Of a stretch of DNA of 64,000 nt, positions 48,274 to 56,051 are shown piece by piece. The notes beneath the pieces are model-generated. The model searched no databases and was not told the origin of the DNA. It saw only the letters and a list, made by a program, of their open reading frames with translations. The stretch comes from an uncultured Collinsella sp. (GTDB lineage: Bacteria > Actinomycetota > Coriobacteriia > Coriobacteriales > Coriobacteriaceae), in the NCBI GenBank assembly GCA_958405565.1, contig CATYEN010000004.1:1-64000 (forward strand), written 5' to 3'. Numbering within the stretch: the first letter of the stretch is position 1; each line of letters starts with the position of its first letter. A program made the translations under genes and the position numbers.

Positions 48274-49014
48274 TTAGGCAAACATGACCTGGTCGAACGT
48301 ATAGAAGCCGTGCTCGCGGGTGACGAGCTTCTGCGCGGCTGCCAGAGCGCCGTTGACGAAGATCTGACGGCTCGTGGCGCGATGCGTAAGCGTGATTTCC
48401 TCGTCCTGGCCAAAGAAGCTCACCTCGTGCACGCCGGCGACGGTGCCGCCGCGCAGCGAGTGCATACCGATTTCCTTGGGGTCGCGCGCACCGCACATGC
48501 CCTCGCGTCCGTAGACGGGGTGGTAGCCTGCCTCGGGCTCGGCTTCGACGACGGCATCGAGCAGTAACTTGGCAGTGCCGCTGGGGGCATCGACCTTTTG
48601 GTTGTGGTGCGTCTCGACGATCTCGCAGTCAAAGCCGGGCAGCTCACGCGTGGCCTGGGCTACCAAATGACGCAGGGCTGCGATACCGATGGAGTAATTG
48701 CCCGAGTGCATGACGCGGGCGTTCTGACCCAGCTCGCGCAGGCGATCCATCTGCTCGGGTGTGTAGCCCGTGGTACCCGAGACTAACGCGGCACCTGTGC
48801 GCTCGACATAGGCGACGACGGCATCGAAGGTCACGACGTTCGAGAAGTCGATGATGACGTCGGCTGCCGGGGCGCTCTCGAGCTCGGACAGATCAAAACC
48901 GATCTGGGCCACGATATCAAAAACGGGCTGCCCGGCGGCGTCGACAATGCCTTCGGCGGTAGTGCGGATGAGCGAGCCCATGCGGCCCGTTCCCATAATG
49001 ACGGTCTTAATCAA
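48274..49014 (-). CDS. dapB: 4-Hydroxy-tetrahydrodipicolinate reductase
   Basis: A 246-residue DapB. VIMGTGRMGSLIR is the NAD(P)-binding loop, ALVSGTTGYTPEQ the conserved GTTG region, MHSGNYSIGIAAL corresponds to APNFSxG, and EIVETHHNQKVDAPSGTA carries the catalytic HHxxKxDAPSGTA signature. MHSLRGGTVAGVHEV follows the family. It reduces the DapA product to tetrahydrodipicolinate. The start is TTG 49014, inside the dapA stop codon region (8-base overlap), so translation is coupled. The next gene, dapH, begins 40 bases downstream. APNFS is replaced by HSGNYS, a mild variation. Confidence 0.94.
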   Translation of the reverse strand: MIKTVIMGTGRMGSLIRTTAEGIVDAAGQPVFDIVAQIGFDLSELESAPAADVIIDFSNVVTFDAVVAYVERTGAALVSGTTGYTPEQMDRLRELGQNARVMHSGNYSIGIAALRHLVAQATRELPGFDCEIVETHHNQKVDAPSGTAKLLLDAVVEAEPEAGYHPVYGREGMCGARDPKEIGMHSLRGGTVAGVHEVSFFGQDEEITLTHRATSRQIFVNGALAAAQKLVTREHGFYTFDQVMFA

Positions 49015-51316
49015 GCAGACCAGCTCCCTTCAGAGCATCGGTAAGTGCAGCGCGCGTGTCGTCTGCCATGGGGCATAGCGGCATGCGGTAGTTGGCTTCG
49101 ATCATACCCATCTGAGCGAGCGCTTCCTTGACGGGGATGGGGTTGACCTCACTAAAGAGGGCGTTGATGAGCGGCTGGCCGGCAATCTGGATATCGCGGG
49201 CGCGCTCCACGTCGCCGTCCAGATAGGCGCGGCACATGTCATGTACGAGCTGCGGCTGAACATCGGCCCACACGCTGATAGTGCCCGAGGCGCCCAGGCT
49301 CATGAGCGGCACGGTAAGCGCGTCCTCGCCCGAGTACATGCGGAAGTCGTCGGACAGCAGGTGGGCGATCTTGGCTGCGTAGGCGACGTTGCCCGAGGCC
49401 TCCTTGATGCCCATGATGTTGGGGTGCGCGGCCAAGCGCTCCACGTTGTGCACGCTGATGCCGCAGCCGCAGCGGCCGGGGATGTTGTACAGGATGCAGG
49501 GGATGTCCACGGCGTCGGCCACGGTCTTAAAGTGCTGGTAGATGCCCTCTTCATTGGACTTGTTGTAGTAGGGGGTAATGAGCAGCAGACCATCGGCGCC
49601 CAGGCCCTGGTAAGTAAGCGACTTGGTGAGCATGGTCTGCGTGGAGTTGGATCCCGAGCCGGCAATGACGGGGACGCGGCCCGCAACCTGCTTGACCACT
49701 GCGGCGACAACGGAGTTGTCCTCGTCGTCGGTCATCGTGGCACTCTCTCCGGTGGTGCCCAGGGTGAGGATGGCGTCGGTGCCGTTTTGCAGGTGGAAAT
49801 CGATAAGGCGCTCGAGCGCGTCAAAGTCGACACTGCCGTCCTTTTTAAACGGCGTGACGAGGGCGACGATTGAGCCCTCGAGATTGCGGATATCCATGTT
49901 CTTCTCCTTCGCTTCCGCGATCTGGACGCGTTTGTTCCATTGGGCGGCGACTGCCAGGCGCTCGTCCTGAGCGCGACGGCGGGCGCTTTCGGCGCGCGAT
50001 TTGGCCAGCAGCTCGCGGCCGCACGGCAGCACGTCGAGCGTGGCAAAGTAATCGCCCGGGCGTTCGGCGCGTCGGATGAGGTCGGCCGAGCCATCGGGGC
50101 GTAGCAGGACCTCGGCGGAGCGCAGGCGGCCGTTGTAGTTGTAGCCCATGGAGTAGCCATGCGCGCCGGTGTCGTGAATCACGAGCAGGTCGCCCATGTC
50201 GATATGCGGCAGCTCGCGGTCGATGGCGAACTTGTCGTTGTTCTCGCACAGATTGCCCGTGATGTCGTACGTGTTCGTGACGGGGGCTGCGGTCTTGTCG
50301 GCGCCACCCGGCTGACCCATCACCGTAATGTGGTGGTAGGCGCCATACATGGCAGGGCGAATCAGATCGACGGCACTGGCGTCCACGCCGATATAGTCCT
50401 TGTAGATCTGCTTCTCGTGGATGGCCTTGGTGACCAGGCACCCATAGGGGCCCATCATAAAGCGGCCCATCTCGGTGCAGATGGCCACATCGCCCATGCC
50501 GGCGGGAACCAGGATCTCGTCGTAGGCCGTGTGTACCCCTTCACCGATGGCGTGGATGTCGTTGGCCTGCTGCTCGGGCAGGTAGGGGATACCGACGCCG
50601 CCGGACAGATTGATGAAGGCGACGTGTGCGCCGGTCTCGCGCTCCAGGCGCACGGCAAGCTCAAAGAGGATGCGCGCGAGCTTGGGGTAGTAGTCGTTGG
50701 TGACGGTGTTGCTGGCAAGGAATGCGTGGATACCAAAGCGCTCGGCGCCCTTGGCCTTAAGCATACGGAAGGCCTCGAAGAGCTGCTCGGTGGTCATGCC
50801 ATATTTGGAGTCGCCCGGGTTGTCCATGATGCCGTTGGAGAGCTGGAACAGGCCGCCTGGATTAAAGCGGCAGCTGACCGTCTTGGGGATGGGCCCCGCA
50901 ACACGCTCAAAGAACTCAATGTGGCTGATGTCGTCAAAGTTGACGATGGCGCCCAGCTTGTCGGCGAGCTCAAAGTCGGCAGCCGGCGTGTCGTTGGACG
51001 AGAACATGATGTCGTGTCCCGTGATACCCAGCGAGCGGGCGATCATAAGCTCGGTATAGCTCGAGCAATCGCAGCCGCAGCCGTATTCGTTGAGAATGGA
51101 GATGAGCGCCGGGTTGGGGTTGGCCTTGACGGCAAAGTATTCCTTAAAGCCCGGGTTCCATGCAAAGGCGTCGCGCACTTCTTGCATGTTGCGGCGGATG
51201 CCCGCCTCGTCGTATAGATGAAACGGCGTGGGGAACTGCTCGACGATATGCTCGAGTGTTTCCTTGTCCACAAACGGCTGCTTGGCCGCATATGCCTCGT
51301 TGGGGGTCAATGCCAT
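49007..51316 (-). CDS. LysA-DapA fusion: DAP decarboxylase plus dihydrodipicolinate synthase
   Basis: A 769-residue in-frame fusion. Residues 1-430 are diaminopimelate decarboxylase: FPTPFHLYDE, YFAVKANPNPALI with the PLP Lys, INLSGGVGIPY and CTEMGRFMMGPYG. Residues about 431-473 form a charged helical linker. Residues 474-769 are DapA: GSIVALVTPF, LGTTGESATM, LLLITPYYNKSNEEG with the catalytic Tyr, ILYNIPGRCG and GIKEASGNV with the Schiff-base Lys. The two halves catalyse the last step to lysine and the first committed DAP step. An internal AAGGAG before ATG 49897 could also yield free DapA. A lysine riboswitch lies upstream, giving end-product control of the operon. Confidence 0.9.
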   Translation of the reverse strand: MALTPNEAYAAKQPFVDKETLEHIVEQFPTPFHLYDEAGIRRNMQEVRDAFAWNPGFKEYFAVKANPNPALISILNEYGCGCDCSSYTELMIARSLGITGHDIMFSSNDTPAADFELADKLGAIVNFDDISHIEFFERVAGPIPKTVSCRFNPGGLFQLSNGIMDNPGDSKYGMTTEQLFEAFRMLKAKGAERFGIHAFLASNTVTNDYYPKLARILFELAVRLERETGAHVAFINLSGGVGIPYLPEQQANDIHAIGEGVHTAYDEILVPAGMGDVAICTEMGRFMMGPYGCLVTKAIHEKQIYKDYIGVDASAVDLIRPAMYGAYHHITVMGQPGGADKTAAPVTNTYDITGNLCENNDKFAIDRELPHIDMGDLLVIHDTGAHGYSMGYNYNGRLRSAEVLLRPDGSADLIRRAERPGDYFATLDVLPCGRELLAKSRAESARRRAQDERLAVAAQWNKRVQIAEAKEKNMDIRNLEGSIVALVTPFKKDGSVDFDALERLIDFHLQNGTDAILTLGTTGESATMTDDEDNSVVAAVVKQVAGRVPVIAGSGSNSTQTMLTKSLTYQGLGADGLLLITPYYNKSNEEGIYQHFKTVADAVDIPCILYNIPGRCGCGISVHNVERLAAHPNIMGIKEASGNVAYAAKIAHLLSDDFRMYSGEDALTVPLMSLGASGTISVWADVQPQLVHDMCRAYLDGDVERARDIQIAGQPLINALFSEVNPIPVKEALAQMGMIEANYRMPLCPMADDTRAALTDALKGAGLLD

Positions 51317-51387
51317 GTCCCGTAAACCTCGCTATCCAGACGGCGCCATCTGCGCATCGAATCCGCATAGCGTGGACCCAATGTCCG

Positions 51388-51544
51388 GATAGCGCTCCCG
51401 CATTGCTGCAGACAGTCCTGTGAGTGTTTCCCACAGGCCCACCAGGTTGTTCGTGCCCGAAAAACCCAGTTCGGCGGGTTTCGCCTCCCCACGGGGTCAA
51501 AGCCTGCCGGCTCGCCCGCGGCTCTTCGTGCCCGCGCCTCTATC
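51388..51544 (-). ncRNA. Lysine riboswitch (L-box)
   Basis: Read on the minus strand, the leader begins GATAGAGGCGCGG and ends GGAGCGCTATC, the conserved P1 ends of the L-box. Between them come GAAGAG, CCGTGGGGAGGCGAAACCC, GCCGAACTGGG and GGACTGTC in the known order. The start codon of lysA-dapA lies 72 bases downstream. After the aptamer, GTCTGGATAGC (51341-51331) can pair with the P1 3' strand GCTATCCGGAC at 10 of 11 positions plus one G-U, giving a mutually exclusive switch near the ribosome binding site. Lysine binding should lower expression of the operon. Confidence 0.88.
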
Positions 51545-51547
51545 AAG

Positions 51548-51579
51548 TGGTAAAGACCCTATCACGTTGCACTTTACCA
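51548..51579. promoter_or_regulatory. Palindrome between the divergent lysA-dapA and deacetylase genes
   Basis: TGGTAAAG (51548-51555) and CTTTACCA (51572-51579) form a perfect 8-bp inverted repeat with a 16-base spacer, just upstream of the riboswitch and of the M20 gene. It may be a shared operator; no regulator is known. Confidence 0.45.
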
Positions 51580-51694
51580 AACAAGAGTATTCGTATATAA
51601 CGTTTAAAAAATGCAGGGATATGCTGGAAACATGTGCACCACAATCCTGTATCACAATAAGTTGCAACAGATGTGCCTCACGAAGGGATCCTCT

Positions 51695-52882
51695 ATGACC
51701 GAGCTCCAAGAACTCCGTCGCTATCGCCGCGATCTCCATCGCATTCCAGAGCTCGATTTCGATCTTCCGCAGACGATCGCCTATATCGAGGGCGTGTTGG
51801 CACCGCTCACCTGCGAAGTGACCCATCCGTGCCCCAGCTGCGTCTGTGCTTTCTTCGACGCCGGCGTTGATGCCGCGCATGCCACGGCGATTCGCGCCGA
51901 TATGGATGCGCTGCCCATCGCGGAGGCGACGGGGGCAGCGTTCGCTTCGACCCATCCCGGCAAGATGCATGCTTGCGGCCACGATGGACACATGGCCATG
52001 GCACTTGCCGCCGCGACGTATGTCGACCGTACAATTCGCGAGCAGTCGGGCGCCATTAAGCGCAATGTGCTCTTTGTGTTCCAGCCGGCCGAGGAAACGA
52101 CCGGTGGTGCCAAGACGGTGTGCGAGAGCGGCGTGTTCGAGCGCTACGGGGCGGATCGCATCTTCGGCTTCCACGTGTGGCCCGATCTGCCCGCCGGCAC
52201 GTTGGCGAGCTGCTCCGGTCCGTTGCTGGCGCGTTCGAGTGAGACACACATTCATATTCACGGGACGAGCATCCATATCGCTAAGACCTATGGCGTTCCG
52301 GTCGAGGAGTCGCACGATGCGGCGCTGGCGGCTGCCAAGTTCTTGGTTTCCGAGCGCGAGCTTATGGACGAGTTGGGTGTCGACGAGCCCTGCATTGGTA
52401 AGTTCGGCCTGCTGCAGGCCGGCACCGTCTGCAATGCGGTGGCGGGGGAGGCCCATGTTGCCGGCAGCCTACGTGTGTTTACGGACGCCATGTTCGACCG
52501 TGCGCGCGAAGGAGTGCGCCGCGTTTTGGACGATGCCTGCGCCGCAACGGGCTGCACATATGACCTCGATTTTGCCGAGGGCTATCCGCCGGTCGATAAC
52601 GACCCTGAGCTGTTCGCCCACATTGCGCCTGCCTTGTCCGAGCTGCAACTTGCGGACGAGCCGCTGCTAATCGCCGAGGATTTCGCGTTCTATCAGCGCC
52701 ATCTGCCGGGCGTGTTTTTCTTGCTGGGCACGGGCGTGCCAGAGGGACAAGAAAACCCGATCGACGCTGATGGCTGCCCAGCCTATGCCACAAGCGCTCT
52801 GCATACCGATAGCATGCTCTTCGACGAGGAAATCCTACTCAAAGGCCTCGATGTCTACAAACGATTGCTTTTGCTTGACTAA
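51695..52882 (+). CDS. M20 amidohydrolase, candidate N-acetyldiaminopimelate deacetylase
   Basis: A 395-residue M20D-type metallo-amidohydrolase. RRDLHRIPELDFDLPQT is the family N-terminus. AIRADMDALPI, HACGHDGHMAMALAAA and VFQPAEETTGGAK supply the metal-site residues, with AEDFAFYQRHLPGVFFLLG near the end. Family members deacetylate N-acetyl-diaminopimelate or cleave hippurate-type amides. Its position, divergent from the riboswitch-controlled lysA-dapA operon containing dapH, makes the DAP deacetylase role likely. ATG 51695 is taken with AAGGGA upstream. It would release LL-DAP and acetate in the cytoplasm. Confidence 0.85.
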   Translation: MTELQELRRYRRDLHRIPELDFDLPQTIAYIEGVLAPLTCEVTHPCPSCVCAFFDAGVDAAHATAIRADMDALPIAEATGAAFASTHPGKMHACGHDGHMAMALAAATYVDRTIREQSGAIKRNVLFVFQPAEETTGGAKTVCESGVFERYGADRIFGFHVWPDLPAGTLASCSGPLLARSSETHIHIHGTSIHIAKTYGVPVEESHDAALAAAKFLVSERELMDELGVDEPCIGKFGLLQAGTVCNAVAGEAHVAGSLRVFTDAMFDRAREGVRRVLDDACAATGCTYDLDFAEGYPPVDNDPELFAHIAPALSELQLADEPLLIAEDFAFYQRHLPGVFFLLGTGVPEGQENPIDADGCPAYATSALHTDSMLFDEEILLKGLDVYKRLLLLD

Positions 52883-52927
52883 GGCGTGAAGGAGTATTTG
52901 TTCTAGAAAACACGAACAAACGTACGA

Positions 52928-52973
52928 TATAATAGAGATGTAAGTCTATAGAAACGTTTGACGTTACTAACGT
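52928..52973 (+). promoter_or_regulatory. Promoter and operator of higBA
   Basis: A consensus -10, TATAAT (52928-52933), followed by the perfect 6-1-6 palindrome ACGTTACTAACGT (52961-52973), 12 bases before the toxin start. The palindrome fits autorepression by HigA. No good -35 is seen at 17 bases. Confidence 0.6.
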
Positions 52974-52984
52974 AAGGCGATACT

Positions 52985-53266
52985 ATGATTGCATCGTATA
53001 AAGATGAGGATACCGAACGCTTTGCCATGGGTATGCGGGTCAGGAGGTTCGTGCCCTTTGAGCGTGTTGCGTTGAGGAAGATTCGCCAACTGCAGGTTTG
53101 TGCTTCGCTTGATGATCTTCGCGTTCCACCGGGCAACCGCCTGGAAGCTTTGAAGGGCGATCGTGCCGGTCAATATAGCATCCGTGTTAACGAGCGCTAT
53201 CGGGTCTGTTTTGAGTGGAGACAGGAGATGGCTTGGAATGTCGAAATCGTCGATTATCACAAGTGA
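52985..53266 (+). CDS. higB: RelE/HigB-family toxin
   Basis: A 93-residue RelE/ParE-superfamily protein of the HigB group. ALRKIRQLQVCASLDDLRVPPGNRLEALKGDRAGQYSIRVN is the fold core, and ERYRVCFEWRQEMAWNVEIVDYHK closes it. The conserved basic and aromatic residues (Arg of YSIRVN and YRVCFEW, final His) fit the ribosome-dependent mRNA interferase pattern. The toxin gene precedes the antitoxin gene, as is typical for higBA. A palindrome lies just upstream, so the pair is probably autoregulated. The antitoxin gene overlaps its last 29 bases. Confidence 0.92.
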   Translation: MIASYKDEDTERFAMGMRVRRFVPFERVALRKIRQLQVCASLDDLRVPPGNRLEALKGDRAGQYSIRVNERYRVCFEWRQEMAWNVEIVDYHK

Positions 53267-53579
53267 TGAGACTTCGGCCGATTTGCTGTCGCCGGTGACT
53301 CCTGGTGAGCTTCTCAAAGAGGAGTTTCTTGTCCCTATGGGCATTTCTCAATATCGCCTCGCCAAGGAGACCGGGATTCCGGCTCAGCGTATCGGGCAGA
53401 TTGTCTTGGGAAAACGTCGCGTGACGGCCGACACCGACCTCCGTCTTTGCCGTTATTTTGGCCTGACGGATGGTTATTGGCTGCGCGCTCAGGTGGCGTT
53501 TGACCTTGAGGCCGAGAAAAGGCGGATTGAACCGGAACTCGATAAGATCGTTCCTGTTCAGCAGGCCATCGCACTGTAG
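53238..53579 (+). CDS. higA: HigA-family antitoxin
   Basis: A 113-residue XRE-type antitoxin. SPVTPGELLKEEFLVPMGIS is the HigA N-terminal block. QYRLAKETGIPAQRIGQIVLGKRRVTADTDLRL is the helix-turn-helix, and RYFGLTDGYWLRAQVAFDLE the conserved end. It should neutralise HigB and bind the palindrome upstream of the operon. The start at ATG 53238 lies inside the toxin gene, with CAGGAG upstream. Longer in-frame starts would add residues unlike the family. The pair lies near decayed sequence and an EcsC gene, a typical accessory context. Confidence 0.92.
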   Translation: MSKSSIITSDETSADLLSPVTPGELLKEEFLVPMGISQYRLAKETGIPAQRIGQIVLGKRRVTADTDLRLCRYFGLTDGYWLRAQVAFDLEAEKRRIEPELDKIVPVQQAIAL

Positions 53580-53593
53580 TGCTCAAAGATGAT

Positions 53594-53602
53594 GGGGGGG
53601 GG
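53594..53602 (+). repeat. G9 homopolymer tract before a membrane protein gene
   Basis: Nine consecutive G's occupy the ribosome-binding region, five bases before ATG 53608. Slippage would change the spacing of the site, so expression could vary between cells. Confidence 0.5.
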
Positions 53603-53607
53603 TGGCG

Positions 53608-53931
53608 ATGAGGCGATGCCGACAGTCTTCCGTATATAGTCCGGGTGGATGCGGGTGCGGTTTGCTACTGCTTCCGGTCATCGCTGTGAGCATTGGCGTG
53701 ATGTTTGTGCTTGCTGGGCTGGCTGCGGCGGCACTCGTACTGTTTATCACCGCCATCGGCGTGACGGTCTGGCTGTGCCGTTCTCGCGAGCAGCGTCGTG
53801 CCGATGGTAAGACTAATGTCGGATGGATTGCCTTTTTGATCATCGCCTACCTGCTGAGCATCAGCTATTTGGCCTTCTTTATCCTGTTGCTTGTGAGCAC
53901 CTTTACCGGGGAATCCGTCACGGTGGGGTAG
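53608..53931 (+). CDS. Small membrane protein of unknown function
   Basis: A 107-residue protein. After a short basic, Cys-containing start (MRRCRQSS, CGCGLLL) come two or three hydrophobic segments: about residues 20-42, 42-57 and 75-100. The loop CRSREQRRADGKTNVG between them is basic and likely cytoplasmic. I do not recognise a family. ATG 53608 is preferred over GTG 53602 because the G9 tract can only serve as a site for the former. It is not obviously in an operon with higBA (gap of 28 bases, different type of site). Downstream is a gene-free stretch. Confidence 0.5.
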   Translation: MRRCRQSSVYSPGGCGCGLLLLPVIAVSIGVMFVLAGLAAAALVLFITAIGVTVWLCRSREQRRADGKTNVGWIAFLIIAYLLSISYLAFFILLLVSTFTGESVTVG

Positions 53932-54302
53932 GTTTCGACGAGCTTCTTGAGGATGAAGCGAGGGGACGGACCCTGAATGAACCGCGCCCCACATCAACAA
54001 GTTCCATTCGTTGTGTAGCAATCCGAATGTGCAAGTGTTTGGCGTGAGGGCACCGCCGCCAGTAACACGGGGATGCAGGCCGCGATCGCCAGCCCCTATA
54101 CCAGCTCATCGCAATAGATTCCATAAGGACCCACCAACAGGACATAGGCCAACTTGCGAGCCCATCATTCGCTGCGGCCACAAATCAGCTGGCAGCTGAA
54201 TTATCGCTATAAATCGCGAGGTAAAATGTCCAAAGATTGATGGACGGTTCGCAGAATTTGCAAGGGTCATTGAGAAAGCAAAGCTGCGAGAAAGGAAGAG
54301 CC
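53932..54302. other. Gene-free stretch with possible gene debris
   Basis: No intact gene is seen in about 370 bases. Minus-strand frames contain membrane-like pieces such as AYVLLVGPYGIYCDEL and GLAIAACIPVLLAAVP, separated by stops and frame changes. This suggests an old pseudogene, but the identity is not recognisable. The last 60 bases are AT-rich and probably hold the promoter of the EcsC gene. Confidence 0.35.
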
Positions 54303-55058
54303 ATGGCTAAGAAGACGGGAGAGAAAGAAACGGTTGAAAAGGCCAAAGGCTTCGAGATTTCCATCGATGAGGAATCGGCCGGCAAGCTGCTCGATACCAT
54401 CTACAGGAGCGCACTGAATGGCGTCCCTAAGGTGAGTCGTTCGGTCGACGAGATGGTTGCCGACTACACGGGAAAGGCGAAGTCGCCCGATGATGCCGCA
54501 AGGGCACTCGCAAAGTGGCAGGTCATGAAATGCGGAACCTCAGGTTTCGTCACCGGGCTCGGGGGCTTGATTACGCTTCCGGTCGCAATTCCCGCGAACA
54601 TAAGCAGCGTCATGTACGTTCAGATGCGCATGATCGCCTGCATCGCGAAGATGGGTGGCTATGACGTTACGTCCGACCAAGTTCAGACGATGATCTACAT
54701 GTGCCTCACGGGTACGACGGCGAGTGATCTTGTCAAAATGGGGCTCATCAAGACTGGGACGAAATCGCTTGAGGCTGCAATCAAGAAGATTCCCGGGTCG
54801 GCACTCGTGAAGATCAACCAGAAGGTTGGCTTCAGATTTATCACGAAGTTCGGCGAGAAGGGTATCATCAACCTCGGGAAAATGCTGCCCCTCGCCGGTG
54901 GCTTGATTGGCGGCGGCGTGGACGTGGCATCGACGAGCATCATTGCTAAGAACGCCATCAGGATGTTCATGGAGGGCGAGGACCCCGATGGAACCCTGCC
55001 CACTGAAGCGGAGGTCGAAAGCATCGAAGACGTTGAGGTGGAAAGCGACCTGCTTTAG
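54303..55058 (+). CDS. EcsC family protein
   Basis: A 251-residue EcsC-family protein. KAKSPDDAARALAKWQVMKCGTSGFVTGLGGLITLPVAIPANISS is the conserved block with a hydrophobic hairpin. YVQMRMIACIAKMGGYD follows, and a second Gly-rich hydrophobic region (MLPLAGGLIGGGVDVAST) lies near the end. The family takes its name from the third gene of the Bacillus ecs locus, but its molecular role is unknown; membrane association is likely. AAAGGAAG precedes ATG 54303. It is an isolated gene flanked by gene-free, decayed sequence on both sides, which points to an accessory island. Confidence 0.85.
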   Translation: MAKKTGEKETVEKAKGFEISIDEESAGKLLDTIYRSALNGVPKVSRSVDEMVADYTGKAKSPDDAARALAKWQVMKCGTSGFVTGLGGLITLPVAIPANISSVMYVQMRMIACIAKMGGYDVTSDQVQTMIYMCLTGTTASDLVKMGLIKTGTKSLEAAIKKIPGSALVKINQKVGFRFITKFGEKGIINLGKMLPLAGGLIGGGVDVASTSIIAKNAIRMFMEGEDPDGTLPTEAEVESIEDVEVESDLL

Positions 55059-55516
55059 TCTTCGCTATACGCGCCACACCCCATTGCCTAGCTTATGCCG
55101 TAGGGGCTGCCGGCTGTTATGAGGTAACCCGCCTGCTCGCCGCGGTCTATTCGGCACATCGCGTGCGTCGTCTGCTTTGAGTCGCAGGCTGTGTCATTGC
55201 CGCCCACGATGGCCATGTGGTCGTTGAGTGTAGTCGAGCCCATGTGACCCTTGGGTGGCTCTCAGCCCGCATCTACCAGGATTCTTGTCGAGTTCGTGCG
55301 AGCATCGAGCGTGTAGGGCATGCTCGAGAGCGTCGTTGTCCGCATGGACCACGCCGCGCGGGTTCGCCATGTCGGAAATCGAGGCAAAGCGCTGCAACCG
55401 TAGAACCAGTAGTTCAAATCGATGTTGGCAAGCCTCGAGGTGTCATCGGTGATGGACGCGCGCTTCATGCTCTTCTATATGGCAACCTTAGCTCTCAGCT
55501 AATGAATTCAAGTTCA
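55059..55516 (-). pseudogene. Candidate decayed gene
   Basis: About 450 bases lack an intact gene. On the minus strand, protein-like stretches appear in more than one frame, for example DHMAIVGGNDTACDSKQ continuing to RGEQAGYLITAGSPYG around 55090-55220. The piece faintly recalls the IVGG...TAG start of chymotrypsin-like proteases, without the catalytic His. I would not name a family. Stops and frame changes argue for an old pseudogene. Confidence 0.3.
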
Positions 55517-55570
55517 ATCCTTCCTACGATGTGCTGTGTGCCGGCACGGTAGCCGGATCGTAGGAAGGAT
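55517..55570 (+). promoter_or_regulatory. Hairpin sequestering the ribosome binding site of the FxLYD gene
   Basis: A perfect 14-bp pairing joins ATCCTTCCTACGAT (55517-55530) and its complement at 55557-55570. The right arm contains AGGAAGGA, the ribosome binding site of the next gene. An inner stem, CCGGC with GCCGG (55541-55545, 55552-55556), stacks on it. The structure should block translation until opened. Confidence 0.65.
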
Positions 55571-55575
55571 GAATA

Positions 55576-56019
55576 ATGGCAAAAGAGGGAAAGAAGCCGA
55601 TCGGCAAGATTGTCCTAGGCGTCATCGTGGTGCTGGTTATCGTCGGTGCCGTGGGTTCTATGGGCGGCAATTCAACCGATTCGTCTGCGAGCGATTCGGC
55701 AAAACCTGCCGAGGCGACACAGCAGGCTGAGGAGCAAAAAGAACCGCAAGAACCGTATATCATTGCTGACGAGGCTGAAGACACCTCCAGTCAGTTTGCC
55801 TATAAGATCACGGGCACGCTTACCAATAACACGGACAAGGAAAAGAGCTACATTCAGATTGAGTATGTTCTGTATGATGCCGATGGCAACCAGGTTGGAA
55901 CGGCTCTTGCAAACACCAATCATCTGAAGGCGGGCGGCTCCTGGAAGTTCGAGGCGCTGGGTACGGTGTCTCCCGACCAGGTTGCTAGCTGGGAGCGTTC
56001 GGACGTAAGCGGTTTCTAG
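55576..56019 (+). CDS. FxLYD-domain membrane-anchored exported protein
   Basis: A 147-residue protein with a short basic start and a transmembrane helix (residues about 9-28, KIVLGVIVVLVIVGAV). A Ser/Ala/Glu-rich linker follows, then an exported FxLYD domain (residues about 75-147). QFAYKITGTLTNNTDKEKSYIQIEYVLYDADGNQVGTA and GGSWKFEALG are the domain markers. The domain is a small immunoglobulin-like fold of unknown ligand. Translation starts at ATG 55576, with AGGAAGGA inside a long hairpin, so expression is probably regulated at translation. The next two genes, an XRE-like protein and a kinase, follow on the same strand. Confidence 0.78.
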   Translation: MAKEGKKPIGKIVLGVIVVLVIVGAVGSMGGNSTDSSASDSAKPAEATQQAEEQKEPQEPYIIADEAEDTSSQFAYKITGTLTNNTDKEKSYIQIEYVLYDADGNQVGTALANTNHLKAGGSWKFEALGTVSPDQVASWERSDVSGF

Positions 56020-56051
56020 CATGTTGCATGCACTGGGGGAGGTGAAGTCGT

